Below, piece by piece: positions 8,763-19,015 of a stretch of 64,000 nucleotides of DNA (position 1 is its first letter; every line of letters begins with the position of its first letter). The position numbers and the translations under genes were made by a program. Source of the DNA: Pollutimonas nitritireducens (GTDB lineage Bacteria; Pseudomonadota; Gammaproteobacteria; Burkholderiales; Burkholderiaceae_B); assembly GCF_002849615.1 (NCBI RefSeq), contig NZ_PDNV01000001.1, positions 454,520 to 518,519 of the forward strand, in the 5' to 3' direction. The notes under the pieces were generated by a model. It was not told the DNA's origin and did no database searches. It worked only from the letters and a program-made list of their open reading frames with translations.

Positions 8763-9920
8763 TTAGCGCAAGGCCTTGACGTTGGCAGGTTGAACAACGG
8801 GATCCTGACCTTTACCGGCATTGCCCCACGCGTTGCGGGAATAGCTGATCGCAGCGGCAATTTCGACATCGTTCAACTGATCACGGAAGGCCGCCATGGC
8901 AGTGCCGGGACGTCCATTGAGCACGGTGAGGATTTGGTCTTTCATGGGGCCGAGCACTTGCTGGCTTCCGTCGAGGGCAGGGAATGTGCCCGGAAGGCCT
9001 TTTCCAGTTGCCTGGTGACAGGCTACACAGTTTGCAGTGTAAACCTGTTCACCGCGAGCGACGAGCTCTTCTTTGGTCCATTCCTTGTTCGGATCGTCGG
9101 CCGCCGAAGCCATGGATTTCTTCTTTTCGGCTGACCATTTTTCGTAATCGGCTTGCGATACGACGTCAACGACGATGGGCATGAAAGCGTGATCTTTACC
9201 ACAGAGTTCAGCGCACTGGCCACGGTAGGTACCGATTTTCTCGGCGCGGAACCAGGTGTCGCGCAGGAATCCGGGCATCGCATCTTGCTTTACGCCGAAT
9301 TCCGGAATCATCCAAGAGTGAATGACGTCGTTGGCGGTAAGAACGATGCGTACCTTTTTGTTGACTGGAACGACAACGTGGTTGTCGACTTCCATCAGGT
9401 ACAGGTCGGTGCGTGGAGCAGTACCTTCGATCTGTTCGCGCGGCGTCGCCAGGTTAGCCAGGAACTTGACGCCCTGGGCAGGACCGTCGAGGTATTCATA
9501 GCCCCATTTCCACTGATAGCCCGTAACCTTGATGGTAAGGTCGGAGCTGCTGGTGTCTTTCATGGCCACGACCGTGCGCGTGGCAGGCAATGCCATGGCG
9601 ATCACGATGATGAAGGGAATGACGGTCCAGGCAATTTCAATACCTACGTGCTCGTGGAACTTCGCAGGCACGGCGCCGCGCGATTTGCGGTGCATGAAGA
9701 TGGAGTAGAACATTACTCCGAACACGCCAACGAAAATCACGGCGCAGATGATAAGCATCATCCAGTGTATCCACATGATGTCCTGCGCGATCTGCGTTAC
9801 TCCCTCGTGCAGATTGAGCTGATTGACCCTGGGGCCTCCCGGCATGTCCTTGACCTGCGCACCGGCAGCGCATGCCGTTAGCAATGCGCCAGTGCCCAGT
9901 AACCCTCTCAACTTCTTCAT
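8763..9920 (-). CDS. ctaC: Cytochrome c oxidase subunit II with fused C-terminal cytochrome c domain
   Basis: Subunit II accepts electrons at the CuA centre. The 385-residue precursor has a signal peptide (about 1-21), two transmembrane helices (about 50-72 and 93-114) and a cupredoxin domain. CuA ligands are all visible: His201, then Cys236, Cys240, His244 and Met247 in CAELCGKDHAFM. The C-terminal ~95 residues form a cytochrome c domain with a heme-binding CVACH at 298-302, so this is the caa3-like 'subunit IIc' form. It is the first gene of the leftward operon, with a ~260-base upstream region shared with the divergent NUDIX gene. Confidence 0.96.
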   Translation of the reverse strand: MKKLRGLLGTGALLTACAAGAQVKDMPGGPRVNQLNLHEGVTQIAQDIMWIHWMMLIICAVIFVGVFGVMFYSIFMHRKSRGAVPAKFHEHVGIEIAWTVIPFIIVIAMALPATRTVVAMKDTSSSDLTIKVTGYQWKWGYEYLDGPAQGVKFLANLATPREQIEGTAPRTDLYLMEVDNHVVVPVNKKVRIVLTANDVIHSWMIPEFGVKQDAMPGFLRDTWFRAEKIGTYRGQCAELCGKDHAFMPIVVDVVSQADYEKWSAEKKKSMASAADDPNKEWTKEELVARGEQVYTANCVACHQATGKGLPGTFPALDGSQQVLGPMKDQILTVLNGRPGTAMAAFRDQLNDVEIAAAISYSRNAWGNAGKGQDPVVQPANVKALR

Positions 9921-10179
9921 GCTGACCTCGAAATACGACGTGTTCTGGACGAATGTTGACTTTGATCAAACGGAGTGATCGGGAAAACACCGAACGAACA
10001 CATAATTATTGAACGGCAGGTTTAAAATGTTGTACGTTGGGTAATACCTGCTCGAATCACCTATAGACCGCGGAATTATAGCGAACAAGCGCTGACGATG
10101 GGCTGATTCAGCGTCAAAGGCTTGAACAGGCTCGCGCCCGAACATGCGTAAGTAACCCAGCATCTACTACAATTATTGC

Positions 10180-11013
10180 ATGAAAGATGCACCCGCCCAT
10201 GCACTGACGCTCGCCATAGACGCGCGTTATCAAACACTTGCAAAACGAATTCAACACCTGCCACCCACCGGATCGCGACCGTTGACGGTCGCTGGAAAGG
10301 TCGCGGGCTGGATTACCGCCAAGGCGACCCGTCACCTGGTCGGCCTGCCCGGCATATATGTTGAAGACGAAGCGGTGCACATCACCGCCGCTGCCGGGCA
10401 ACGCAAATCCCTGAATACGGTATTGGCGGAATTGGCCGTGGCGCTCAGGGACGCGGGTTGTCTGCGCACGTGGAGGGACGAGCTGCTGGATGTCGTCGGC
10501 GAAGGGCGCCGCCTGGCAGTCATCGAACGAGCTGCCGTGCGCCCCCTGGGGCTGCTGACCAGGGCGGTGCATTTGAACGCATGGACGCCCGAGGGCAAGC
10601 TGTGGATCGCACGCCGCGCCTTAAGCAAGTCGACTGATCCCGGCATGTGGGATACGCTGGTCGGCGGGCTGGCCGGCGCCGGGGAAAGCCTTGATGTTTC
10701 TTTGTTGCGGGAAAGCAACGAAGAGGCCGGACTGATCGCCAGCGACATCGAGGACAGGTCTCCTTTGCGCATTATCCTGCGCATGCACCGACGCCTGCCG
10801 GAAGGCTATCAGGTCGAGGACGTGCTTGTCAGTGACTGCATCCTGCATGAATCGGTGACGCCTAGAAACCTGGACGGCGAAGTCAGTGAGATCCGGCAAG
10901 TCGACATCGATGAATTGTGGGCGATGGTCGAGTCGGGCGAGTTTACGCGGGAGGCCGAGCTGGTCATTCTCGAAGGTTTGCGCAAGCGGGTGCGCGAAGG
11001 ACTTATCCGGTAG
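10180..11013 (+). CDS. NUDIX hydrolase with N-terminal DUF4743 domain
   Basis: The 277-residue product has an N-terminal DUF4743-like half (to about residue 130), then a NUDIX fold. The NUDIX box fits the G-x5-E-x7-RE-x2-EE-x-G pattern exactly: GLAGAGE, seven residues, then RESNEEAGL at roughly 167-190. The family hydrolyses nucleoside diphosphates linked to other groups. DUF4743-NUDIX proteins are sometimes compared with thiamine-pyrophosphokinase-associated hydrolases, but the substrate cannot be read here. It is a single gene, divergent from ctaC, and does not look connected to the oxidase. Confidence 0.88.
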   Translation: MKDAPAHALTLAIDARYQTLAKRIQHLPPTGSRPLTVAGKVAGWITAKATRHLVGLPGIYVEDEAVHITAAAGQRKSLNTVLAELAVALRDAGCLRTWRDELLDVVGEGRRLAVIERAAVRPLGLLTRAVHLNAWTPEGKLWIARRALSKSTDPGMWDTLVGGLAGAGESLDVSLLRESNEEAGLIASDIEDRSPLRIILRMHRRLPEGYQVEDVLVSDCILHESVTPRNLDGEVSEIRQVDIDELWAMVESGEFTREAELVILEGLRKRVREGLIR

Positions 11014-11141
11014 CGCCGAGTGCTGGGCTCCACGGCCATTAGACGGCGGCCCGGGTTCAGTTTAAGCTAGCGTGAGACCTGGTCCGGCGCACATAACGGT
11101 ACGCAGCCAGGGTCCCCTACGATTGTGCTCAAGGAGGCGAC

Positions 11142-11879
11142 ATGGTCACTCAAAACAACAATCCGTTTGTATTGCCCGGTTTCGGTCAAACCGGCGATAT
11201 GGCCCAGAACCCACTTATCGCCAGCATGGAGATGATGCGCCAGGCCTGGCAAGGGCTGGCAAGCGCCGGCGGCGCGAATGCCGGTGCAATGGCGGCGCCT
11301 ATTTCAGTCGAAGACCTCGAGCGGCGCATCAGCGATTTGCGAGCTGTGGAAAACTGGCTGCGCCTGAACCTGTCCATGCTCTCCAGCACCATACAGGGGC
11401 TTGAAGTACAGCGTTCAACCATTGCCACCCTTAAGTCGTTCATGACATCGGCGACCGCCGCAGCAAGCGCCCCGAACGGACCGTCACCACTGGAAGTGGC
11501 GCTGGGCATGGTGGCGCCTGCCTCGCAAGGCAGCGGGTCGTCGTCGGCCGCTGCCACGGGCAAGGGCAACAGCGAGCCGTCCAAAGACACGGCCGAAAGC
11601 AATGCCGCCGGGACGACCGCCGCCGCCCAGGCATGGTGGGACATGGTGCAAAAGCAATTCGACACGCTGGCGGCGGCTACAACCGCGACCCTGCAGGGCG
11701 CCGAGGCGGTGAAGACTGCGGCGCAACAGGCAGCTTCAAGTGTGTCGGCCGACTCGACCTTGGGCAAGGGCAGAACCAAGGCACAAGGTGCCACCGCGAG
11801 CCAGTCCCCGGCGCCGCGAAAAGCCGCGGCCAAGAAAGCAACGACGCGCAAGCGGGCGCCGGCCGCGCGAAAGCCATAA
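11142..11879 (+). CDS. phaM: PhaM-type polyhydroxyalkanoate granule regulatory protein
   Basis: In Ralstonia, PhaM binds PHB granules, activates the synthase PhaC and tethers granules to DNA. This 245-residue protein has the same plan. Its N-terminal part (about 20-110) contains MEMMRQAWQGL and the helical segment with DLERRISDLRAVENWLRLNLSML, a low-complexity Ala/Ser/Thr-rich middle follows, and the last ~30 residues are a Lys/Arg/Ala-rich tail (AAAKKATTRKRAPAARK) fit for DNA binding. A GGAGG ribosome-binding site precedes the ATG. No PHA synthase gene is nearby. The call rests on this shared architecture. Confidence 0.78.
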   Translation: MVTQNNNPFVLPGFGQTGDMAQNPLIASMEMMRQAWQGLASAGGANAGAMAAPISVEDLERRISDLRAVENWLRLNLSMLSSTIQGLEVQRSTIATLKSFMTSATAAASAPNGPSPLEVALGMVAPASQGSGSSSAAATGKGNSEPSKDTAESNAAGTTAAAQAWWDMVQKQFDTLAAATTATLQGAEAVKTAAQQAASSVSADSTLGKGRTKAQGATASQSPAPRKAAAKKATTRKRAPAARKP

Positions 11880-11906
11880 TTCTTTACTCATTTTTTAAGT
11901 AATTTC

Positions 11907-13283
11907 ATGCTCAATATTGTTATTCTTGCCGCCGGTCTGGGCAAACGCATGCAGTCCGATTTACCAAAAGTATTGCACCCGCTGGCCGGCAAACCCATGC
12001 TCGCCCATGTCCTGGACAACGCTAGGCAGCTTGGGCCGGACCGTATCATCATCGTGGTAGGACATGGCGCCGATCGCGTCAAGGCGGCGTTTGCCGATCA
12101 GGCGGACCTGCACTTCGTCATGCAAGTTCCGCAGCATGGCACCGCGCATGCCGTGCAGCAGGCGGCCGGCCTTTTGCTCGAAGGGCAAGCGGCCGCGCAG
12201 GACGCCACGCTGGTGCTGTATGGCGATGTCCCTCTGGTGCAGACCGGGACCTTCCAGCGGCTGTTGGAGGCAAGGGGACAAGGCATGGCGGTGCTCACCG
12301 AGACATTGGCCGATCCCACCGGTTATGGCCGCATCGTACGAAACGATAGCGGCGAAGTGCTGCGTATCGTCGAGCACAAAGATGCCACGCCAGCCGAGCA
12401 CGCCATCGCCGAGGTGAATACTGGCATTCTGGTTGCCCCCACGGGCCGGCTCAAAAACTGGCTTACACGCATCAACAACAATAACGCCCAGGGTGAGTAC
12501 TACCTTACCGATGTGGTCGGGCTTTCTGTGCAGGACGGTTTGCCGGTGCATGCCGCGCAGCCTTCAGCGGGCTGGGAAACGCTGGGCGTGAACAGCCGTA
12601 TCCAGCAGGCACAACTGGAACGCGATTGGCAGGGCGAGCAAGCCCGCCGGTTACTGGAAAAGGGCGTTACGCTGGCCGACCCCGCTCGTTTCGATTTGCG
12701 CGGTTCGCTGGACTGCGGCCGCGATGTCTCCATTGACGTCGGTTGCGTTTTTGAAGGTGTGGTCAAGCTGGCCGACGGTGTCCGCATCGGCCCGCATTGC
12801 GTCATCAAAGACGCCGTCATCGGCGCGGGCACGCATGTCGAAGCCTTCAGCCATATCCAGGAAGCGACGATTGCCGATGAGGCACGCATAGGACCATACG
12901 CGCGCCTGCGGCCGGGTGCCGATATCGGCACGCAAGCCCACGTCGGCAATTTCGTGGAAATCAAGAAAAGCCAGCTGGGTAAAGGTTCAAAAGCCAATCA
13001 CCTTGCCTATATCGGCGATGCCGTAATAGGGCAACGCGTGAACATAGGCGCTGGCACCATTACCTGCAACTACGACGGCGTGAACAAGTCGCAGACCATC
13101 ATCGAGGACGACGCCTTCATCGGATCGGACACTCAACTGGTGGCGCCGGTACGGGTCGGTCGTGGCGCTACGCTGGGTGCCGGCACGACCTTGACCAAAG
13201 ACGCGCCTCCGGACCAGTTGACCATATCACGATCGGTGCAGCAGACTATCAAGAGTTGGGTGCGTCCCGTCAAGAAGTCCTGA
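11907..13283 (+). CDS. glmU: Bifunctional UDP-GlcNAc pyrophosphorylase / glucosamine-1-phosphate acetyltransferase
   Basis: GlmU makes UDP-N-acetylglucosamine for peptidoglycan and LPS. The 458 residues match the normal length. The N-terminal uridylyltransferase begins with [19 protein letters not shown] (the nucleotide-binding signature) and includes YGDVPL. The C-terminal half, from about residue 250, is a left-handed beta-helix of hexapeptide repeats ending in the acetyltransferase site ([15 protein letters not shown]). It shares the pathway with glmS, which lies 3 kb downstream. Its end abuts the next gene, suggesting co-transcription. Confidence 0.97.
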   Translation: MLNIVILAAGLGKRMQSDLPKVLHPLAGKPMLAHVLDNARQLGPDRIIIVVGHGADRVKAAFADQADLHFVMQVPQHGTAHAVQQAAGLLLEGQAAAQDATLVLYGDVPLVQTGTFQRLLEARGQGMAVLTETLADPTGYGRIVRNDSGEVLRIVEHKDATPAEHAIAEVNTGILVAPTGRLKNWLTRINNNNAQGEYYLTDVVGLSVQDGLPVHAAQPSAGWETLGVNSRIQQAQLERDWQGEQARRLLEKGVTLADPARFDLRGSLDCGRDVSIDVGCVFEGVVKLADGVRIGPHCVIKDAVIGAGTHVEAFSHIQEATIADEARIGPYARLRPGADIGTQAHVGNFVEIKKSQLGKGSKANHLAYIGDAVIGQRVNIGAGTITCNYDGVNKSQTIIEDDAFIGSDTQLVAPVRVGRGATLGAGTTLTKDAPPDQLTISRSVQQTIKSWVRPVKKS

Positions 13284-13285
13284 CC

Positions 13286-14674
13286 GTGCCTGACGCTGCA
13301 CCTCGGCCGAGGCCCACGAATCTGCCTGACGGATTGCCCACGCCTGAACGCTATTGGGCCGCGCTCGGCTTGTTGCTGGCCATCACCATCACGGTGCTGG
13401 ATTCCAGCATGGCCAACGTCGCCTTGCCGGCCATTGCCCATCAGTTGGAAATCGATCCAGCCGCCGTGGTGTGGGTGGTCATCGCCTACAACCTGACGGT
13501 GGTGGTCTCCTTATTGCCGCTATCGGCCGTGGCCGAGCGCATCGGCTTCCGGCGCATGTTCGCGATCGGCATGACCATATTCCTGCTCTCGTCGATCACA
13601 TCGGCCATGTCGAACTCTTTGCTGACGTTGACACTGTCGCGCATTGTGCAAGGATTGGGTTCCGCCATGCTGATGTGCATGTTTGGCGGCTTGGTGCGCA
13701 ATACCTATCCGCTCAACAAACTGGGAACGGGCATCAGTGTCAACGCCATGACGGTGGGGGTGATGGCGGTATTGGGTCCCACAGTAGGTGCATTCATCCT
13801 GCAACTGGCATCATGGCAGTGGATATTCCTCGTCAATATCCCGATAGGCGTCGCCGCTTATTTTTGCATCCGCTTCCTGCCCGAGGTACCACGCAGTCGG
13901 GGTCGGTTCGACTGGATCGCCTGTGCGCTGAGTGTGCCGGTATTTGGCTTGTCGATCGTGGGACTGGATGCGATTGTCAAGAATCCCACGCGTGCCGCGC
14001 TTTGCCTGATCGTGGCGGGCCTGGCCGGATGGATATTGGTACGGCGTTCGCGCGGACAGGTTGCGCCCATCGTTCCCATCGATTTGCTGCGCATTACGCC
14101 TATTGCATACGCCGTCGGTGCATCGGCATTTTCATTTGCCGCACAGATGGCGGCGTTTGTCTCGCTGCCCTTCTATTTTCACCAGGAGCTCGCTTTTTCC
14201 TTCGGCGATGTCGGCCTCTTGCTGGGCGCCTGGTCGATAGGCGTTGCAGTCATGGCGCCCGTTGCGGGACTCCTGTCGAATCGCTGCTCCATTGCCGTGT
14301 TGTGCGGTATTGGCGCGGCGGGGATGGCGACGGGACTGTTCTGGGTCATCATGCTTCCGGCCGGCGCAGCCTTCGGATGGTTGATGGCGGCGATGCTGAT
14401 GGGCGGCGTGGGTTTCGGGTTTTTCCAGACACCCAACAATCGGGCGATGTTGGCCGGCGCGCCACGGCATCGCAGCGGTGCGGCCGGCGGCATGCAGGCC
14501 ACCACCCGCGTCTTCGGCCAGAGCTTTGGCACCGCCCTGGTTGCCATCGCCTTCAATGTCAGCCAGACGCAAGGCGCCGTGCTGGGTGTATCGGCCGCCA
14601 TCACCTGCGCCCTGATCGCGGTGGTTATCAATATCTGGCGGCAGTTGAATCCTTCCCTGGACCTGGAGCTCTAA
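13286..14674 (+). CDS. MFS transporter, DHA2-type multidrug efflux family
   Basis: The product is a polytopic inner-membrane protein with about 14 predicted helices. Family marks are TVLDSSMANVALPAIAHQL in helix 1 (the DHA2 'LDxTxVNVALP' motif), RIGFRRMFAIG after helix 2 (loop motif A) and GLGSAMLMCMFGG followed by GPTVGAFIL. The GTG at 13286, two bases after the glmU stop, is preferred. An ATG 30 bases earlier lies inside glmU and would add a short unusual N-terminus. The family exports drugs and dyes using the proton gradient; the natural substrate is unknown. The glycosyltransferase follows after 6 bases. Confidence 0.88.
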   Translation: MPDAAPRPRPTNLPDGLPTPERYWAALGLLLAITITVLDSSMANVALPAIAHQLEIDPAAVVWVVIAYNLTVVVSLLPLSAVAERIGFRRMFAIGMTIFLLSSITSAMSNSLLTLTLSRIVQGLGSAMLMCMFGGLVRNTYPLNKLGTGISVNAMTVGVMAVLGPTVGAFILQLASWQWIFLVNIPIGVAAYFCIRFLPEVPRSRGRFDWIACALSVPVFGLSIVGLDAIVKNPTRAALCLIVAGLAGWILVRRSRGQVAPIVPIDLLRITPIAYAVGASAFSFAAQMAAFVSLPFYFHQELAFSFGDVGLLLGAWSIGVAVMAPVAGLLSNRCSIAVLCGIGAAGMATGLFWVIMLPAGAAFGWLMAAMLMGGVGFGFFQTPNNRAMLAGAPRHRSGAAGGMQATTRVFGQSFGTALVAIAFNVSQTQGAVLGVSAAITCALIAVVINIWRQLNPSLDLEL

Positions 14675-14680
14675 ACCATC

Positions 14681-15742
14681 ATGCGCATACTGCAGATGAA
14701 TTTCGAACGCGGCTGGCGGGGCGGCGAGCGACAAACCTTGCTGAGCATGCGGCAGTTCCGGGATGCCGGGCATGACGTATCGCTGCTGGCGCGTCGCGGG
14801 GGCGAGCTTGCCCGCCAGGCCATAGCCCAGGGATTCACAGTGCATGAGCCGGCCAACGTGCCGGCACTATGCGGCTTTCTCGTTCGTCATGGCCGCCGCT
14901 ACGATATTTTGCATGCGCAAACCGCCAATATGATGACCTGGCTGGCACTGCTGAAGCCTTTGCTGGGGCGCCGCGTCGTCTTCACTCGGCGGACCGCTTT
15001 CCCGGTAAAACGGCGCGAACGCCAGACTGCCTGGAAGTGGCGTAGGGCCGACGTGCTTGTTGCCATCAGCCAGGCTGCGGCTTCAGAGCCGCGTCGACTT
15101 GGCCTGGTGGCAAGCATCATCCCGAGCGCCATCGAGGTTAAAGCATTGGACCAAGGACACATTGCAGCATTTACCCGGCAATTTGACCTGGCCGATAAAC
15201 GAGTGCTTGCCACCGCAGCCGCATTAACCGCCGACAAAGACCCTTGCACGTTGATACGGGCTGTACATCGCCTGCACCAGTTGCGCAGCGATTTTGTGTT
15301 TTTGCATTTGGGGGCGGGCGGTGGATCAGAATCAGAAGCACGCGCACTGGTGCGCGAGCTGAGCCTCGAGAATATCTATTTGTTCGCGGGTTTCCAGTCC
15401 GGCATCGATGATCTGTACCGGCTCATGGACGTATTCGTCCTGAGCTCCCGAAGCGAGGCTTTGGGCACGAGTGTGCTGGATGCGTTCTTGTACTCGGTTC
15501 CCGTCGTCGCCACCAATGCAGGCGGGCTGGCTGAAATCCTGGCGGGCGGCCGAGGAATCATGTGCGCGGCGGGCGATCACGAAGCGCTGGCGGCCGGCAT
15601 GGACCGCGTATTAAATGATCGCAGCCTGCGGGCCAGCATGGTCGAGAACGCACGCGACTATGTCTTGCGTGAGCACGATGCCGGCGTCATGGCCAAGCGT
15701 TACCTGGTGCAGTACCAACGTTTGATCGACCGGAACACCTAG
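14681..15742 (+). CDS. Glycosyltransferase (GT-B fold, group 1/GT4 family)
   Basis: The product has 353 residues in two Rossmann-like halves. The N-terminal part begins MRILQMNFERGWRGGERQTL, a typical acceptor-domain opening. The C-terminal part carries the nucleotide-sugar binding signature SRSEALGTSVLDAF followed by PVVATNAGGLAEIL near residue 255-285, the E-x7-E-like pattern of GT4 enzymes. It probably builds a cell-surface polysaccharide or LPS core at the cytoplasmic face of the membrane. No other surface-polysaccharide genes lie next to it, so donor and acceptor remain open. It converges with the Lrp-type regulator, with 11 bases between the stops. Confidence 0.85.
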   Translation: MRILQMNFERGWRGGERQTLLSMRQFRDAGHDVSLLARRGGELARQAIAQGFTVHEPANVPALCGFLVRHGRRYDILHAQTANMMTWLALLKPLLGRRVVFTRRTAFPVKRRERQTAWKWRRADVLVAISQAAASEPRRLGLVASIIPSAIEVKALDQGHIAAFTRQFDLADKRVLATAAALTADKDPCTLIRAVHRLHQLRSDFVFLHLGAGGGSESEARALVRELSLENIYLFAGFQSGIDDLYRLMDVFVLSSRSEALGTSVLDAFLYSVPVVATNAGGLAEILAGGRGIMCAAGDHEALAAGMDRVLNDRSLRASMVENARDYVLREHDAGVMAKRYLVQYQRLIDRNT

Positions 15743-15753
15743 GCATTGTCGGG

Positions 15754-16248
15754 TCAGTTTCCTTTTCTTGCGAGCGTCATGCGCGTCTCGAACTTGCTTC
15801 GATGCATGGAGAAAAACGTTCGGACATTGCGCACATTGGCGCGAGAAGTGAACGTCCGATGCGCCAGTGCGTGGTAGGCAGGCATGTCAGCCACCTGCGC
15901 AATCACAATGAAGTCGGGCCCGGGCGACACGCGATAGCACTGCAGAATGGCGGGATCGTCGGCCAGGCTTGCTTCAAACGCATCTAGATGCTCGGCGGTT
16001 TGCACGTCCATCGTGATTTCAATAATGGCAGTCAGCCCTTGACCGACTTTTTGGGGGTCGAGGATGGCGACCTGTTTGTGGATGATGCCTTCCTGTATAA
16101 GGCGGCGGACACGCCGCAGGCAGGTCGGGGGCGAGGCGTGCACAAGCTGTGCAAGGTCCTGATTGGTCATGGAGTTGTCGGCTTGTAGGTGTTCGAGTAT
16201 CCGAAGGTCGAGCTCGTCGAGCTCCAGGGGAGCAGTAGGTTCCGTCAT
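15754..16248 (-). CDS. Lrp/AsnC family transcriptional regulator
   Basis: The 164-residue protein has an N-terminal winged helix-turn-helix (about 12-65, with DLRILEHLQADNSMTNQDLAQ and SPPTCLRRVRRL) and a C-terminal RAM ligand-sensing domain (about 75-150). Family members act as dimers or octamers that respond to amino acids. It is divergent from glmS across 147 bases of very AT-rich DNA, where it probably regulates itself. Whether it also acts on glmS is unknown. Confidence 0.92.
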   Translation of the reverse strand: MTEPTAPLELDELDLRILEHLQADNSMTNQDLAQLVHASPPTCLRRVRRLIQEGIIHKQVAILDPQKVGQGLTAIIEITMDVQTAEHLDAFEASLADDPAILQCYRVSPGPDFIVIAQVADMPAYHALAHRTFTSRANVRNVRTFFSMHRSKFETRMTLARKGN

Positions 16249-16395
16249 TTATTTCTATTCACTATTCAATTTGAAATAAAATTACATAGTAAGCTAGTAT
16301 GGAAATAAAATACCATTTATGCCTTCAATAAGAAACCTTATTTCTTTCAATGTTGCGCACAATAGCCTTTCTTTGACATCGGCCGGAGTTTATCT
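16249..16395. promoter_or_regulatory. Divergent AT-rich control region between the Lrp-type gene and glmS
   Basis: This region is far more AT-rich than its flanks and carries two copies of GAAATAAAAT separated by about 20 bases (around 16274 and 16300). AT-rich repeated sites are what Lrp-family proteins bind, so autoregulation is likely. No clear -10/-35 pair can be assigned with confidence. Confidence 0.4.
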
Positions 16396-18228
16396 ATGTG
16401 CGGAATTGTTGGCGCAGTGGCGCAACGCGACATCACCCCTGTTCTTCTGGAAGGGCTTAAACGCCTGGAATACCGTGGATACGACTCCTGCGGCGTGGCC
16501 GTGTACGCCGATGGTGAATTGCGGCGCGCGCGCAGTACAGAGCGGGTTGCCGAACTCCAGTCGCAAGTCGAAAAAGACAAGGTCGCTGGCTTCACAGGAA
16601 TTGCACATACCCGCTGGGCGACCCATGGCGCCCCCGCCACCCACAATGCCCATCCCCATTTTTCCGGCCATGCCAAGAGCTCGCCCCGCATCGCGCTCGT
16701 GCATAACGGCATTATCGAGAATCACGACGAACTTCGCGAAGAACTGCAGGCCGCGGGTTATGTATTCGAAAGCCAGACCGACACCGAGGTCATCGCACAT
16801 CTGGTCGATCACCTGTATGCCGGTGATCTTCGTGACGCGGTGCAGCAGGCAATCCGTCGTCTTTCGGGCGCCTACGCCATTGCCGTATTCTGCCGCGACG
16901 AACCCCACCGAGTAGTCGGCGCACGCCACGGATCGCCACTGGTCGTGGGCCGTGGCGTCAATGAAAACTTCCTGGCATCCGATGCATTAGCGCTGGCCGG
17001 CACCACCGATCAGATCATCTATCTTGAAGATGGCGACGTCGTCGACCTACAACTGGCACGAGTATGGATCACCGACAGCGACGGTCGTGCCGTGGACCGC
17101 GAAGTCCACACCGTGCAAGTGCACACAGGAGCGGCCGAGCTAGGGCCATATCGCCACTACATGCAGAAGGAAATTTTCGAGCAGCCGCGCGCCGTGGCCG
17201 ACACCCTGCAAGACATTGAAAGCATTACGCCGGAACTGTTTGGCGACCAAGCCTATAAAGTGTTCAAGGACATCGACAACGTGTTGATTCTGGCTTGCGG
17301 CACCAGCTATTACGCCGGATTGACCGCACGCTACTGGATAGAATCCATCGCCAAGATACCGGTGAACGTTGAAATCGCCAGCGAATACCGTTATCGCGAC
17401 AGCGTGCCCAACCCGCGCAGCCTAGTCGTCACCATTTCCCAGTCCGGCGAAACCGCCGACACCCTTGCCGCCTTAAAACACGCACGCGGCCTGGGCATGG
17501 AACACACCCTGACGATCTGCAACGTTGCCACCAGTGCCATGGTGCGTGAATGCAAACTGGCCTACATCACGCGCGCAGGCGTGGAAATCGGCGTGGCGTC
17601 CACCAAAGCGTTTACCACGCAGCTGACCGCCTTGTTCTTGCTGGCGTTGGCCTTGGCCCAGGCCAAGGACCAATTGAGTGAAGTGAAAGAGGCGGAGTCC
17701 TTGAAAGCGCTGCGCCACCTGCCGGTTGCCATCGGAGCCGTACTGGCGTTGGAACCGCAGATCATGGCCTGGGCCGACCGCTTTGCCAGCAAGGAAAACG
17801 CCTTGTTCCTGGGGCGCGGCATGCACTATCCCATTGCCCTGGAAGGCGCGTTAAAGCTTAAGGAAATCAGCTACATTCATGCCGAGGCTTATCCCGCGGG
17901 TGAATTGAAGCATGGTCCGCTGGCGTTGGTGACGGAAGCCATGCCTGTGGTCACGATCGCACCGCGGGATGAACTGCTGGAAAAGTTGAAATCCAATATG
18001 CAGGAGGTCCATGCGCGCGGCGGTGAGCTGTATGTATTCGCCGATGCCGATACCAGGATTGGAAGCAGCGAAGGGATACACGTGATTCGCATGCCGGAGA
18101 ATTACGGGAAATTGTCGCCTATTCTGCACACGATACCGCTGCAGTTGCTGGCGTATCACACGGCGTGCGCGAGAGGGACTGATGTGGATAAGCCGCGGAA
18201 TTTGGCGAAGAGTGTGACGGTGGAGTAG
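16396..18228 (+). CDS. glmS: Glutamine-fructose-6-phosphate aminotransferase (isomerizing)
   Basis: GlmS makes glucosamine-6-phosphate from fructose-6-phosphate and glutamine, the first step toward UDP-GlcNAc. The 610-residue product starts MCGIVGAV, giving the N-terminal Cys nucleophile after Met removal. The glutaminase half runs to about 240 (with HTRWATHG), then two SIS sugar-isomerase domains follow ([15 protein letters not shown] and [11 protein letters not shown]). The last codons ([11 protein letters not shown]) are the region that in many bacteria forms the Tn7 TnsD target. Accessory DNA starts directly behind this stop codon. Confidence 0.97.
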   Translation: MCGIVGAVAQRDITPVLLEGLKRLEYRGYDSCGVAVYADGELRRARSTERVAELQSQVEKDKVAGFTGIAHTRWATHGAPATHNAHPHFSGHAKSSPRIALVHNGIIENHDELREELQAAGYVFESQTDTEVIAHLVDHLYAGDLRDAVQQAIRRLSGAYAIAVFCRDEPHRVVGARHGSPLVVGRGVNENFLASDALALAGTTDQIIYLEDGDVVDLQLARVWITDSDGRAVDREVHTVQVHTGAAELGPYRHYMQKEIFEQPRAVADTLQDIESITPELFGDQAYKVFKDIDNVLILACGTSYYAGLTARYWIESIAKIPVNVEIASEYRYRDSVPNPRSLVVTISQSGETADTLAALKHARGLGMEHTLTICNVATSAMVRECKLAYITRAGVEIGVASTKAFTTQLTALFLLALALAQAKDQLSEVKEAESLKALRHLPVAIGAVLALEPQIMAWADRFASKENALFLGRGMHYPIALEGALKLKEISYIHAEAYPAGELKHGPLALVTEAMPVVTIAPRDELLEKLKSNMQEVHARGGELYVFADADTRIGSSEGIHVIRMPENYGKLSPILHTIPLQLLAYHTACARGTDVDKPRNLAKSVTVE

Positions 18229-19015
18229 GCGGCGTGGAAATGCAGTCGGTTTTGAAGTGCAGAAATAAAGTCCGCCCTTTGGAAATAAAGTCCGCCTTTT
18301 CCAAATTCGTCCAATACTCGTTCAACCGTAGCTAAGATCCTATAAAGCGTGGGCATAATCTGCCATTTTGGTTTGCATGAATCGATGCGGTGTTAATTGC
18401 CGAAACGGAAATTTGCCGATCGATAAAAGATATTCCTTTCGCCCTTTGCGAATTTACGACATAAATGCGCTTAAGTTTTAGTCTCACTATGAGCGGAGTG
18501 GTGTTTTGGCCCAAAAAGGTAGATGCACCCGTGCACTATTTGGCTTAGATTGGGGAGTTGCGACCCTGCTGATGGAGAGTGCAGTCAGTGGCTGCATTCG
18601 ACCCACAAGGGAAGGCTAGGTTGCGACTGTTATGTGGCCATTGATGGCAGGGAGCTGATAGCCAGATCGATGCAGTGGATTCGCAAGGTATGCCCAAATC
18701 GGCACTTGTCTCAATGACTTCTGGCCCACCAATTGCAGTTCGTCGCGGCCTATGCCATGTGTCACCTGTTGCACCAGGGGCAGACGCTGCGACCTTTGCA
18801 GGAGAAGACGGCTAGATAGTCACGCCCAGAGTCATCGCAGTGCGCGCGGGCAAAGCCGTGTGCGAAGATGCCGCATTAGATCGTTGCCAGTGATGTCGTA
18901 AAGGTGCAGCAGGCAGCGTCAGCTAATTAACGGACGCAAACAGTACTTCCAATTGAGGCTGGTGTGCCACCGATGTGGGTGAATTGGAGGTTATGTGCCT
19001 CCATGCGACTTCTTC
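18229..19015. other. 787-base non-coding junction after glmS
   Basis: No convincing gene was found. The region opens with a direct repeat of GAAATAAAGTCCGCC (18262-18276 and 18282-18296). A 64-codon frame at 18523-18717 has no recognisable relatives, and several stop-interrupted reading stretches follow up to 18830, which looks like decayed coding DNA. The region marks the switch from ordered core genes to the accessory segment. Confidence 0.5.
18262..18296. repeat. Short tandem direct repeat GAAATAAAGTCCGCC x2
   Basis: Two identical 15-base copies start 20 bases apart, 34 bases behind the glmS stop codon. They could be the relic of an element end or a binding-site pair; no protein partner can be named. 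Confidence 0.6.

Noticed and set aside
9961..9970. FNR/ANR-like TTTGATCAAA upstream of ctaC
   Set aside because: The half-sites touch each other; a real FNR box needs four bases between TTGAT and ATCAA.
12421..12437. sigma54-like CTGGCAT-TCTGG-TTGCC inside glmU
   Set aside because: It lies within a housekeeping coding region, is followed by no gene start, and has C instead of T/G after TTGC. Kept as a reminder that single matches can occur by chance.
18523..18717. 64-codon frame behind glmS
   Set aside because: It has no ribosome-binding site and no recognisable domain, and lies in decayed DNA.
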